DNA of 64,000 nt from Longimicrobium sp. (lineage in GTDB: Bacteria; Gemmatimonadota; Gemmatimonadetes; Longimicrobiales; Longimicrobiaceae), in the NCBI RefSeq assembly GCF_036388275.1, contig NZ_DASVSF010000078.1, positions 51,057-115,056 of the forward strand. Reading direction: 5' to 3'. Each line of letters begins with the position of its first letter. Position 1 is the stretch's first letter. The position numbers were made by a program, and so were the translations under genes. Under the pieces are notes generated by a model. That model did no database searches, had not been told where the DNA came from, and saw nothing but the letters and a program-made list of their open reading frames with translations. Of this stretch, positions 1 to 8,449 are shown piece by piece.

Positions 1-179
1 TGCAGCGTGGGCTCGCCGCCGGTCATGCTCACCGTCACCGGCCCCAGCATCGTCCGCGCCGCGTCCACCGTGTCGAACAGCAGCCCCGAGGGCAGGTTCT
101 GAACGGTGGTGACGTCGTCGCGGATGCAGTGCGGACAGCGCAGGTTGCAGTGCTCGGTCAGGGCGAAGCCCAGGAGCAT
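1..179 (-). CDS. Radical SAM protein, N-terminal fragment
   Basis: The first 59 codons of a gene running off the left edge. The protein begins MLLGFALTEHCNLRCPHC, which contains the radical SAM CxxxCxxC cluster motif (CNLRCPHC), and it reaches the MTGGEPTL motif that contacts S-adenosylmethionine. Such proteins use a 4Fe-4S cluster to make a 5'-deoxyadenosyl radical; the substrate cannot be told from this fragment. The very early position of the cysteines (residues 11, 15 and 18) resembles SPASM/AstB-type peptide-modifying and coenzyme-synthesis members. The ATG is preceded by GGAG about 5 nt away, supporting the start. It is divergent from recQ. Confidence 0.85.
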   Translation of the reverse strand, partial: MLLGFALTEHCNLRCPHCIRDDVTTVQNLPSGLLFDTVDAARTMLGPVTVSMTGGEPTL

Positions 180-505
180 TGGTTCTCCGGGAAGCAGGAG
201 AGGCGCGGCCCGGACGCGGAGGTCCCGGCGGTGCGACGGCTGAAACGGCAGGCCCGCGGCGGCTGTGCGCGGGAAAGGCGGAAGCACGGCGGAGGAGCGC
301 CTTTCGCGCCCGCGCCGCACGTGCCGACCCGAAATCCTAATACTGCGCACGGGTTTGCGCAACCTCCCGGGGGCGATCCACGGACGTGAACGACTCCGTG
401 GGGCACCTCGCGGCACGGTGTTGGTACGCAGGGACTGTGCAAAGGACGCCCGCGCGTCCATATTGTTCCCTTTGATGTGCACACCGGCCCTTTGACCGCC
501 GCGCG
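180..505. other. Divergent intergenic region between radical SAM gene and recQ
   Basis: No gene recognised in these 326 bases; the reading frames that cross it are GC-driven shadows with no motif. It must hold the promoters for the two divergent genes. -10-like hexamers TAATAC (338-343) and TATTGT (461-466) face recQ, but neither has a convincing -35 box. Confidence 0.4.
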
Positions 506-2839
506 ATGAGCCAGGCAGCACCCGCCGCTTCCACCGCCCCCGATCCGCTGGACCGCGCCCGCGAGGAGCTGGGCCGGTACTGGGGGTACCCGGACTTTCG
601 CCCCGGGCAGGACCAGGCCATCCGCAACATCCTGGCGGGCGGCGACTCGCTGACCATCATGCCCACGGGGGGAGGCAAGTCGCTCTGCTTCCAGGTGCCC
701 GCGCTGCTGCTGCCGGGGGTGACGCTGGTGGTCAGCCCCCTCATCTCCCTGATGAAGGACCAGGTCGACAACCTGGAGGCGGCGGGGGTGCCGGCCACCT
801 TCGTCAACTCCACGCTGGGCCAGGGCGAGATGAACGCCCGGCTCGACGCGGCGCGCCGGGGCGAGGTGAAGCTGCTGTACGTGGCCCCGGAACGCTTCGA
901 CGCCGAAGGCTTCCGCCACCGCCTGGCCGACATCCCCGTCTCGCTCCTGGCGGTGGACGAGGCGCACTGCGTCTCCGAATGGGGGCACGACTTCCGCCCG
1001 TCGTACCTGCGCCTGGGCGAGGTGCGCACGCTGCTGGGCGGCCCGCCCGTGGCCGCGCTGACCGCCACGGCCACCCCCGAGGTGCGCGACGACATCGTCC
1101 GCCAGCTGAAGCTGCGCGAGCCCCGGGTCCTGGTCACCGGCTTCGACCGGCGCAACCTGGTGTGGCACGTGCTGCAGGCCAAGAGCGACTCCGAAAAGGA
1201 CCGGCTGCTGCTGAAGCTGCTGAAGGGGCGCGACGGATCGGCCATCGTCTACGCCTCTACGCGCAAGGCGGTCGACGCCCTGACGGCGCTGCTGAACGGG
1301 GTGGGAACGCGGACGGTGGGGTACCACGCCGGGCTGCCGGACCGCGACCGCAAGCGCATCCAGGAGGAGTTCATGACCGGCAAGGTGCGGGTGGTGGTGG
1401 CCACCAACGCCTTCGGCATGGGCATCGACAAGCCCGACGTGCGCATCGTGGTGCACTACAACCTTCCCGGCAACCTCGAGGCGTACTACCAGGAGGCCGG
1501 GCGCGCCGGCCGCGACGGGGGCGACAGCGACTGCGTGCTCCTGCACGCCTTCCGCGACAAGTTCACGCACGAGTACTTCATCAACTCGGCGTATCCTCCC
1601 CGCAAGTCGGTGGAGGCCGCCATGAAGGCGCTGCGCGAGCGTGCCGACCGCGACGGGCTGTACGACCTGCCCGTGGCCGCGCTGGCGAACACGGTGGCGG
1701 CCATCGACGACGAGCGGCAAGCCGCCTCGGCGGTGCGCGTGCTGGAGCAGTTCGGGCTGGTGCGGCAAACGTACGGCAACGGCCCCCGCCCGGTGCGCGT
1801 GCGCCTGCTGGCCCGCCCCGATCGCATCTCCCGCGAGCTGGCGGAGCGGCCCGACGAGCTGCAGATGCTGCGCGGCTTGTGGCGCGCCGCGCGCGGCGAG
1901 GCCATCTACCGCGGCGTGGAGCTGGACTGGCGGGCGCTGGACGGCGCGGCGGGCGGGCGGAGCCGGGCGGCGCCGCTGCTGGACGCGCTGCAGGACGAGG
2001 GCTTCGTCGAATGGCGCCCGCTGACGGGAGAGGGCACCTGGGTGCTGGACCGCGCCACGCCCGTGCACAAGCTGGCGGTGGACTGGCGCGCGCTGGACGA
2101 GCGCAAGCGGCGCGAGCTGGGCAAGCTGCGGCAGATGCAGAACTACGCCTACGCCGAAGGATGCCGGCGCGGCTACGTCCTGCGCTACTTCGGCGACCCC
2201 GCGGCCATGGACCACTGCGGGGCGTGCGACAACTGCCTGGGGCAGAAGCCCATGGCCTCGGTGGACCCCACGGACGCGGGTGACCGGGCCATGCCGCGCC
2301 GGGGCAAGGTGCCGCGGGCCGACCGCGTGCGCGACGCCCTGCTGACGCTGCGCCGCGAGCTGGCGGCCCGGGAAAGCGTGCCCGAGGGGATGGTGTTCAG
2401 CGACGCGGTGATCGATGCGCTGGTGGAGGCGCGCCCCCGCCGCCCCGAGGGGCTGCTGAAGGTGGAGGGCGTGGCCCGTCCACTTGCGGAGCGCTACGGC
2501 GCGGGCATCCTGCGGGCGATTTCCGGGGCGCTGGACCAGTACCGCGACCGTGGCGGGAAGGGCGACGCCTTCGAGCGCGCCGCGCCGTCCGGGACGGCGC
2601 CGGCGGCCCCGCCCAGCGTGGAGCAGCGGCAGCTATACGCGAAGCTGCGGGAACTGCGGACCTCGCTGGCCCGGGAAGAGGAGGTGCCCGCCTTCTGCGT
2701 CTTCGCCGACCGCACCCTGGTGGAGATCGCCAGGCGCCATCCGCGCAACGAAACGGAGATGCTGGCGGTGCCCGGAGTCGGGCCGGGAAAGATGCAGAAA
2801 TACGGCCCGGCGTTTCTCGAAATCCTGCGCGGCGACTGA
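506..2839 (+). CDS. recQ: ATP-dependent DNA helicase RecQ
   Basis: A 777-residue 3'-5' superfamily 2 DNA helicase acting in recombination and fork repair. Visible features: Walker A PTGGGKSLCFQ near residues 52-62, the DEAH box in VDEAHCVSEWGHDFRPS near 149-165, the motif VI region QEAGRAGRDGG, and the RecQ-C-terminal zinc cysteines (C-RRGYVLRYFGD followed by CGACDNC, about 552-575). Two HRDC-type domains follow, about 606-679 and 708-777; the second ends in a helix-hairpin-helix-like VPGVGPGKMQKYG. Most bacterial RecQ proteins (about 600 residues) have one HRDC, so the duplicated tail explains the extra length. The start MSQAAPA is the first plausible ATG; no strong Shine-Dalgarno is visible. 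It appears to be a single-gene unit. Confidence 0.96.
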   Translation: MSQAAPAASTAPDPLDRAREELGRYWGYPDFRPGQDQAIRNILAGGDSLTIMPTGGGKSLCFQVPALLLPGVTLVVSPLISLMKDQVDNLEAAGVPATFVNSTLGQGEMNARLDAARRGEVKLLYVAPERFDAEGFRHRLADIPVSLLAVDEAHCVSEWGHDFRPSYLRLGEVRTLLGGPPVAALTATATPEVRDDIVRQLKLREPRVLVTGFDRRNLVWHVLQAKSDSEKDRLLLKLLKGRDGSAIVYASTRKAVDALTALLNGVGTRTVGYHAGLPDRDRKRIQEEFMTGKVRVVVATNAFGMGIDKPDVRIVVHYNLPGNLEAYYQEAGRAGRDGGDSDCVLLHAFRDKFTHEYFINSAYPPRKSVEAAMKALRERADRDGLYDLPVAALANTVAAIDDERQAASAVRVLEQFGLVRQTYGNGPRPVRVRLLARPDRISRELAERPDELQMLRGLWRAARGEAIYRGVELDWRALDGAAGGRSRAAPLLDALQDEGFVEWRPLTGEGTWVLDRATPVHKLAVDWRALDERKRRELGKLRQMQNYAYAEGCRRGYVLRYFGDPAAMDHCGACDNCLGQKPMASVDPTDAGDRAMPRRGKVPRADRVRDALLTLRRELAARESVPEGMVFSDAVIDALVEARPRRPEGLLKVEGVARPLAERYGAGILRAISGALDQYRDRGGKGDAFERAAPSGTAPAAPPSVEQRQLYAKLRELRTSLAREEEVPAFCVFADRTLVEIARRHPRNETEMLAVPGVGPGKMQKYGPAFLEILRGD

Positions 2840-2995
2840 GCGGCGCTAGTCCGTGGTCCGCGCCGCTCCCCCGGGGCCACCTTTCCCAACCTCCCATTCG
2901 CTGCTACATTCCCCCGGTTTAGCACAAGGGTCCGGGCGCGGAATTCCGCGTCCCACAACGACAAACGACTGCATCGCGGGACTGCGGAACCACCC

Positions 2996-4207
2996 ATGGA
3001 ACGGTACTTCGACGAGAACCACCTGATGATCCGCGACATGGTGCGCGAGTTCGCCCAGAACGAAATCGCGCCCGTCGCGGGCGAGCTGGACCAGGCGTCG
3101 GAGTTTCCCTGGGAGAACGTCGCCAAGATGTCGGAGCTGGGGCTGCTGGGCGTGCCCTGGCCCGAGGAGATCGGCGGGGCGGGGATGGACGGCATCGCCT
3201 ACATGATCGCCATCCACGAGCTCGCCAAGGTCGACGCGTCGCACGCCATCACCATCTCGGCGCACACCACGCTGGGCACCTCGCCCATCATGAACTTCGG
3301 GACCGAGGAGCAGAAGCAGCGCTTCGTCCCGCACCTGGCCTCGGGGAAGGTGCTCGGCGGCTTCGGGCTCACCGAGCCGGGGGCGGGCAGCGACGCGGGG
3401 GGCACCCAGACCACGGCCGTCAAGGCCGACGGCGGGTGGATCCTGAACGGCAGCAAGATCTTCATCACGCACGCGGGCGTCGGCGAGATCTTCGTGGCCA
3501 CGGCGGTGACGGACCGCGAGAAGGGTACCAAGGGCATCACCTCGTTCATCGTCACCAAGCCGACCACCGACCTGGAGCGGGCGCGCGAAGTGGGCGTGGG
3601 GCACAGCGACGAGCTGGCCTTCATCGAGGGCGTGCGCGCGGGGAAGAAGGAAGACAAGATGGGGTGGCGCGCCTCCGACACCCGCGAGCTGGTCTTCGAG
3701 AACGCCTTCGTCCCCGACGAGAACGTGCTGGGCGAGGTGGGGATGGGCTTCATCAACTTCATGAAGACGCTCGACGCCGGACGCATCGGCATCGGGGCGC
3801 TTTCGCTGGGCATCGCCGAGGGCGCGTACGAGCAGTCGGTGAAGTACGCGGCCGAGCGGCACCAGTTCGGCAAGCCCATCGCCGAGTTCCAGGGCATCCA
3901 GTTCATGCTGGCCGACATGGCGACGGAGATCGAGGCGTCCAAGCACCTCGTCTACCACGCGGCCTGGCTCAAGGAGCAGGGAAAGCCGTACACCCGCGAG
4001 GCGTCGATGGCCAAGCTGTTCGCCTCCGAATGCGCCATGCGCACCACCACCAGGGCGGTGCAGATCCACGGCGGATACGGCTACACCAAGGAATACCCGG
4101 TGGAGCGCATGATGCGCGACGCCAAGATCTGCGAGATCGGGGAGGGGACCAGCGAAATCCAGCGGATGGTGATCGCCCGGGGCCTTCTCCGCGAGCTCTC
4201 CCACTGA
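2996..4207 (+). CDS. Acyl-CoA dehydrogenase
   Basis: A 403-residue FAD flavoprotein that introduces the 2,3-double bond in the first step of acyl-CoA beta-oxidation, passing electrons to ETF. It carries the first family signature GFGLTEPGAGSDAGGT (about 122-137), the second signature around QIHGGYGYTKEYPVERMMRD, and the C-terminal catalytic region ICEIGEGTSEIQRM with the base glutamate of the short/medium-chain type near residue 383. Length is slightly above the usual 380 because of an insertion around residues 200-225 (region LAFIEGVRAGKKEDKMGWR). It stands alone between recQ and the RNase gene, 20 kb from the other fatty-acid genes in this window, with which it probably cooperates. The exact acyl chain preference cannot be read. 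Confidence 0.95.
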   Translation: MERYFDENHLMIRDMVREFAQNEIAPVAGELDQASEFPWENVAKMSELGLLGVPWPEEIGGAGMDGIAYMIAIHELAKVDASHAITISAHTTLGTSPIMNFGTEEQKQRFVPHLASGKVLGGFGLTEPGAGSDAGGTQTTAVKADGGWILNGSKIFITHAGVGEIFVATAVTDREKGTKGITSFIVTKPTTDLERAREVGVGHSDELAFIEGVRAGKKEDKMGWRASDTRELVFENAFVPDENVLGEVGMGFINFMKTLDAGRIGIGALSLGIAEGAYEQSVKYAAERHQFGKPIAEFQGIQFMLADMATEIEASKHLVYHAAWLKEQGKPYTREASMAKLFASECAMRTTTRAVQIHGGYGYTKEYPVERMMRDAKICEIGEGTSEIQRMVIARGLLRELSH

Positions 4208-4212
4208 CCGGC

Positions 4213-4250
4213 GGGCCGCCGCCGCGGCACCTTCGCGGCGCGGCCCTTTG
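4213..4250 (+). terminator. Hairpin after acyl-CoA dehydrogenase gene
   Basis: GGGCCGC (4213-4219) pairs with GCGGCCC (4240-4246), with an inner CCGCG/CGCGG stem, and is followed directly by TTT. Its position 6 nt after the stop codon fits a rho-independent terminator. Confidence 0.55.
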
Positions 4251-4364
4251 CAGAGGACCGATGCACATCCACAGGCGGAACGATGGGCGCGCCCGCGCCC
4301 TTCGCGGCTCCCCGCCCCCTCGTCCGGGTCTCGCCCGGCCGTGCCTTCGCGCCGCGAGGGCCGC

Positions 4365-5951
4365 ATGAAGCGCGAGATCCTGATCAACGCCACGGCCCGC
4401 GAAACGCGAGTCGCCATCCTCGAGGACGACGTCCTGGTGGAGCTGATGGTGGACCGTCCGGACGCGGCGCGCATGGTGGGCGACGTATACAAGGGGCGGG
4501 TCGAGGCCGTGCTTCCCGGCATCCAGGCCGCGTTCGTCGACATCGGCACCGAGAAGGCGGCGTTCCTTCACGTGTCCGACGTGGCGCTCGAGGACGACGA
4601 CGAGGCCGAGGACGAAGAGGCGGGGGGCGACGAGGCAGCGGCTGACGAGGGCGACGGCGACGGCGCCTCCGGCGGCAACGGCGGGGGTGGCCGGCGCTCG
4701 CGCAAGTACCCGCCCATCCAGGACATCCTGAAGAAGGGGCAGGACCTGGTGGTGCAGGTGAGCAAGGAGCCCATCAGCACCAAGGGCCCGCGCGTCACCG
4801 CGCACATCTCGCTTCCCGGCCGCTTCCTGGTGTACATGCCCGGCTCGTCGCACGTGGGCGTGTCGCGCAAGATCGAGGACCGCGAGGAGCGCGCCCGGCT
4901 GCGCGCGCTGGCCAAGGAGATCCTTCCCGAAAAGTCGGGCGGGATCATCGTGCGCACCGTGGGCGAGGAGCTGACGCGCGAAACCTTTCAGCGCGACCTG
5001 CAGACCCTGATGGGCACCTGGGCGCAGATCAAGAAGAAGGCGAACAAGTCGCGCGGGCCCACGGCCATCCACCGCGAGGCCAAGCTCACGGCGGGGATCA
5101 TCCGCGACCTGTTCTCGCAGAAGGTCGACTCGCTGACGGTGGACACGAAGATCGCCTTCGACGAGATCCGCGCCTACCTGGAGCAGGTGGACCCGTCGCT
5201 GGTGGAGCGCGTGCACCTGTACGACGACCCCAAGCCCCTCTTCGACGCGTACGACCTGGAGCGCGAGATCCGCGACGCCTTCCAGCGGCGGGTGAACCTG
5301 CCTTCCGGCGGCTACATCATCGTGGAGCCCACCGAGGCGCTGGTCAGCATCGACGTCAACACGGGGCGGTACACGGGAAAGAAGGACCCCGAAAAGACCA
5401 TCCTGAAGACCAACGTCGATGCCGCGCGCGAGATCGCGCGGCAGCTGAGGCTGCGCGACGTGGGCGGCATCATCGTCTGCGACTTCATCGACATGGAGTC
5501 CAAGGCCAACCGCGAGAAGGTGCTGCAGGAGCTGCGGCAGTGCCTTTCCCGCGACCGGGCGCGCACCAAGGCGTTCCAGGTGAGCGAGCTGGGGCTGATC
5601 GAGATGACGCGCCAGCGGGTGCGCCCCTCGCTGTACCACACGCAGACGGCGGCCTGCCCCACCTGCGCCGGCACGGGGCGGATCTTTACCCCCGAGACGG
5701 TGGTGCGCCGGATCGAGCGAGCCATCCGCCGCGCCGCCGCCGAGGGCAAGGAGCGCCAGCTGACGGTGCGGGTTCACCCCGAGGTCGCGCTCTTCGTGCT
5801 GGAGCAGGAGCCACGCTTTCTGCGCACGCTCGAAGGCTCGCTGAAGATGACGCTGGCCATGCGCGACGACCCCCTGCTGCACCCGGACGAGATCAAGCTG
5901 ATGGCCACGGCGACCCAGCAGGACGTGTCGCAGCGCTTCAACCTGGGCTAA
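4365..5951 (+). CDS. rng: Ribonuclease G/E family endoribonuclease
   Basis: A 528-residue single-strand-specific endoribonuclease for rRNA maturation and mRNA decay. The start MKREILINATARETRVAIL is preferred over an in-frame ATG 39 codons upstream because it matches the family N-terminus and has GAGGG just upstream. The S1 RNA-binding domain is at about 38-125. The metal-binding aspartates appear in SIDVNTG (about 328-334) and CDFIDM (about 372-377), and the zinc-link cysteines in CPTCAGTG (about 431-438). Length matches RNase G rather than the scaffold-bearing RNase E. Oddity: an acidic and then glycine-rich insert (about residues 68-107, with EDDDEAEDEEAGGDEAAADE) interrupts the S1 domain. 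Downstream lie a lipoprotein gene and then rplU-rpmA. Confidence 0.93.
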   Translation: MKREILINATARETRVAILEDDVLVELMVDRPDAARMVGDVYKGRVEAVLPGIQAAFVDIGTEKAAFLHVSDVALEDDDEAEDEEAGGDEAAADEGDGDGASGGNGGGGRRSRKYPPIQDILKKGQDLVVQVSKEPISTKGPRVTAHISLPGRFLVYMPGSSHVGVSRKIEDREERARLRALAKEILPEKSGGIIVRTVGEELTRETFQRDLQTLMGTWAQIKKKANKSRGPTAIHREAKLTAGIIRDLFSQKVDSLTVDTKIAFDEIRAYLEQVDPSLVERVHLYDDPKPLFDAYDLEREIRDAFQRRVNLPSGGYIIVEPTEALVSIDVNTGRYTGKKDPEKTILKTNVDAAREIARQLRLRDVGGIIVCDFIDMESKANREKVLQELRQCLSRDRARTKAFQVSELGLIEMTRQRVRPSLYHTQTAACPTCAGTGRIFTPETVVRRIERAIRRAAAEGKERQLTVRVHPEVALFVLEQEPRFLRTLEGSLKMTLAMRDDPLLHPDEIKLMATATQQDVSQRFNLG

Positions 5952-5973
5952 GCGCAGGCCGCGCAGGCAGGTA

Positions 5974-6002
5974 GCGCCCGGGGGCATTCCGCCTCCGGGC
6001 GC
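5974..6002 (+). terminator. Hairpin after RNase G/E gene
   Basis: An 11-bp stem with one G-T pair: left arm 5974-5984 (GCGCCCGGGGG), loop 5985-5991, right arm 5992-6002. It has no T-run but lies 22 nt after the stop codon. Confidence 0.55.
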
Positions 6003-6120
6003 GCGCCGTTAGATTCGTCATCGTGCCGCCGCCCGCCCCCCGGGCCGCGGCGCGTGCGTTCCCCAGCCCGGCCGCTCCCGTTCCGTGCGGCTGGCCCGAC
6101 CCTTCCTCGCGAGGTTCTCC

Positions 6121-7488
6121 GTGGCACTCACGTTCATCCGCCGCTTTTCGCCGCGCCCGCTGGGCGCGGCCGTGGCCCTGCTGCTGGCCGCGGGGTGCAA
6201 GGACGGCACCGGCCCCGATCCCGAGGTGCCCCTCAAGCCCACCTTCACCGTTCCGGCCGACGCGCTGGCCGCGCTGGACTGCACCGCCAACGTGGCGGGC
6301 GCGAGCGTTTCCTGCACCCCGGTGTCGGGCGCGGCGGCGCACGTGCAGTTCTCCGCCGCCAACGTCACCTCGTCCGGAGGCGTCTTCGGCTTCGACGCGG
6401 CGGTGAAGAACCTGCTCGTCTTCAAGCTGGGCACCGCGGGCGGCGCCCCCGCCGAGGGCATCCAGGTGTATCTGGCCGCGGGCCCCACGGCGTCGGCGGG
6501 CACCGGCGCGGTGGACGCGCGCAACGGCCAGGCGCGCACGGTGGAGGGCAAGCAGCAGGCGTTCTTCCAGTACGGCCAGGTGCTCGCCCTGAACGAGACG
6601 GCGTCACAGCGCTGGGAGTTCACCGTGGCGAACAAGGTGACGGCGTTCACCTTCCGGGTGTACGTGCAGGCCGCGAAGATGCCCGTGGTATTGTTCGACC
6701 GCGTGGTGGCCGGCAACCGCGACCTGTACCGGGTGGCCCTCGACGGCAGCGACCTGGTTCGCCTGACGACCCACGTCGCCGAGGACATGAACCCCACCTC
6801 CGGCGGCGGCACGGTGGTGTTCACCAGCTTCCGCAACGGCAACGCCGAGCTGTATTCCATGCCGCTCGTGGGCGGGGCCGAGACGCGGCTGACCACCACG
6901 GCGGCGTTCGAGACGGAGCCCGCGCTGAACCGCGAGGGAACGCGCCTGGCCTACTCCTACGACGCCAGCGGCGTTTCTAAGGTGTTCGTGGCCGCTGCCA
7001 ACGGCACCGGCGCCACGCGGGCCGCCGCGAACAGCTTCGGTTTCGGCGGGGCGCCCGAGGCGTCGCCGGCCTGGTTTCCCGGGGCGGACCGCCTGGCCCT
7101 GGTGGGAACGCCCAACGGGACCGCCGACGTGTTCGACCTGGCGGCGCCGGGGGCCATGCCCTCGCTGATTCGCGGCGGCGAAAGCGCCGAGGTCACGCCC
7201 GCGTTCAGCCCCGACGGAAAGTTCCTTTCCTACTCGTCGAACGCGCCGGGCAACGCCGAGCTGTTCGTGCTGACCCTGGCCGGCGGCGCCGTCACCCGGC
7301 TGACCGACCGCGCGGGAAGCGACGCGTCGGGCACCTGGACGCCTGACGGCCGCATCGTGTACCTGGCCTACACCGCCACGGGCAACGAGCTGCGCTGGGT
7401 GAACCCCGCCGGGGGCGCGAGCGGGCTGATCCTGAGCGGCGGCGCCAGCGCCACGCCGGTGTTGCGGCCCTTCGCGGTGCCGTTCTGA
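6121..7488 (+). CDS. Lipoprotein with N-terminal LDC module and TolB-like beta-propeller
   Basis: A 455-residue predicted lipoprotein. GTG at 6121 gives MALTFIRRFSPRPLG, a hydrophobic stretch and the lipobox LLAAGC; a GTG 12 codons earlier is possible. Residues about 35-185 form the module shared with three other lipoproteins in this window: ALDCTANV, a second cysteine in VSCTP, a YLAAGP strand and FFQYGQ, ending at FTFRVYVQ. From about 190 onward, repeats such as RDLYRVALDGSDLVRLT, AELYSMPLVGGAETRLT and PAFSPDGKFLSYSSN mark a WD40-like/TolB C-terminal beta-propeller of about six blades. Probably an outer-membrane or surface binding protein; the ligand is unknown. It sits between rng and rplU, each bounded by a terminator, so it is likely monocistronic. 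Confidence 0.8.
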   Translation: MALTFIRRFSPRPLGAAVALLLAAGCKDGTGPDPEVPLKPTFTVPADALAALDCTANVAGASVSCTPVSGAAAHVQFSAANVTSSGGVFGFDAAVKNLLVFKLGTAGGAPAEGIQVYLAAGPTASAGTGAVDARNGQARTVEGKQQAFFQYGQVLALNETASQRWEFTVANKVTAFTFRVYVQAAKMPVVLFDRVVAGNRDLYRVALDGSDLVRLTTHVAEDMNPTSGGGTVVFTSFRNGNAELYSMPLVGGAETRLTTTAAFETEPALNREGTRLAYSYDASGVSKVFVAAANGTGATRAAANSFGFGGAPEASPAWFPGADRLALVGTPNGTADVFDLAAPGAMPSLIRGGESAEVTPAFSPDGKFLSYSSNAPGNAELFVLTLAGGAVTRLTDRAGSDASGTWTPDGRIVYLAYTATGNELRWVNPAGGASGLILSGGASATPVLRPFAVPF

Positions 7489-7494
7489 CCCGCC

Positions 7495-7518
7495 GCGGGC
7501 CGGGGAGTCCCGGCCCGC
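7495..7518 (+). terminator. Perfect 10-bp hairpin after the propeller lipoprotein
   Basis: GCGGGCCGGG (7495-7504), loop GAGT, CCCGGCCCGC (7509-7518). The stem is perfect but without a T-tract. It is placed 6 nt after the stop codon and just before the rplU promoter. Confidence 0.65.
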
Positions 7519-7524
7519 CACGCC

Positions 7525-7553
7525 TTGACACCCGGGGTGTTTGGGGCGATATT
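7525..7553 (+). promoter_or_regulatory. Candidate sigma70-type promoter of rplU-rpmA
   Basis: A consensus -35 TTGACA (7525-7530), a 17-nt spacer and a -10 GATATT (7548-7553, four of six matches). This would give a leader of roughly 55 nt before rplU. It is the best-looking promoter in the window. Confidence 0.65.
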
Positions 7554-7613
7554 GCTCGTCTTGTGTTGTTTTTTGGAGAACGGGCCAAGTCCGTGCAACG
7601 GGGTTCCAACGAC

Positions 7614-7928
7614 ATGTACGCCATCATCCGCACCGGCGGCAAGCAGTTCCGTGCCGAGCCGGGCAAGACGCTTCGCATTCCCTCCGTCGCCATCGAGCCG
7701 GGCGAAAGCCTTCGCTTCAACGACGTGCTCCTGGGCGCCGACGGCGACTCGATCAAGATCGGCGCGCCGGGCGTGAGCGGTGCGTCGGTGACGGCCGAGG
7801 TCGTACGGCACGGCAAGGGCGAGAAGATCATCATCTTCAAGCACAAGCGGCGCAAGAACTACCGGCGCAAGCAGGGGCACCGGCAGAAGTTCACTGAGGT
7901 TCGCGTCAACGAGATCAACCTCGGCTAA
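7614..7928 (+). CDS. rplU: 50S ribosomal protein L21
   Basis: A 104-residue ribosomal protein that binds 23S rRNA in the large subunit. The start MYAIIRTGGKQFR is the family N-terminus, chosen over an in-frame start 17 codons upstream. The characteristic lysine/arginine-rich segment IIIFKHKRRKNYRRKQGHRQ lies at about residues 70-90, and the protein ends VRVNEINLG. The usual neighbour rpmA starts 15 nt after the stop. The pair is preceded by a strong promoter-like sequence and closed by a strong terminator. Confidence 0.98.
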   Translation: MYAIIRTGGKQFRAEPGKTLRIPSVAIEPGESLRFNDVLLGADGDSIKIGAPGVSGASVTAEVVRHGKGEKIIIFKHKRRKNYRRKQGHRQKFTEVRVNEINLG

Positions 7929-7943
7929 CAGGAGAGAGCAGCC

Positions 7944-8243
7944 ATGGCACATAAGAAGGGCGGCGGCTCGACCCGCAACGGGCGCGACTCGAACGCGCAG
8001 CGGCTGGGGGTCAAGCGCTTCGGTGGCGAGAAGGTTCTCGCCGGCAACATCCTGGTCCGCCAGCGCGGCACCCGCTTCCATCCGGGCGCCAACGTGGGCA
8101 TCGGCAGCGACGACACGCTGTTCGCGCTCGTCGACGGCCAGGTGCAGTTCGTCCGCAAGGACAAGAAGCGTAAGTCGGTGGCGGTGCTCCCCTTTGCGGC
8201 GGAGCCCGTGGAAGCCGTCGTGGAGCTCGAGGCCGGCGACTGA
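7944..8243 (+). CDS. rpmA: 50S ribosomal protein L27
   Basis: A 99-residue large-subunit protein whose N-terminal tail reaches the peptidyl transferase centre. It begins MAHKKGGGSTRNGRDSNAQR, the canonical form without a cleaved Firmicutes-type leader, followed by LGVKRFGGE and ILVRQRGTRFHPG. GGAGAGAG lies upstream of the ATG at good spacing. It is co-transcribed with rplU. The C-terminal extension after residue 80 (VAVLPFAAEPVEAVVE) makes it slightly longer than the common 85 residues. Confidence 0.98.
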   Translation: MAHKKGGGSTRNGRDSNAQRLGVKRFGGEKVLAGNILVRQRGTRFHPGANVGIGSDDTLFALVDGQVQFVRKDKKRKSVAVLPFAAEPVEAVVELEAGD

Positions 8244-8272
8244 CGCCCGGCTTCGCCGCACGCAGGGTACGG

Positions 8273-8308
8273 GAACCGCCCCGGCAGTGATGCCGGGGCG
8301 GTTCTTCA
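8273..8308 (+). terminator. Strong terminator after rplU-rpmA
   Basis: A perfect 14-bp stem: 8273-8286 (GAACCGCCCCGGCA), loop GTGA, 8291-8304, followed by TTCATTT. Confidence 0.9.
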
Positions 8309-8449
8309 TTTCCCGCGTCGCGACGGCGCGCACGTCCGCATCGGACGCGATCGTCCCCGCACCTCGCGCGCGGGCGAGGTTCGTGCATGGGCGGGGGCGG
8401 TTTCGGCAGGATGGCTCTGCCTCCGGATCACCCGTCGCTCCAAGAACGC

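Noticed and set aside
158..2215. A 685-codon minus-strand frame opposite recQ
   Set aside because: Same shadow effect; the plus-strand product is an unmistakable RecQ and the minus-strand product has no recognisable domain.
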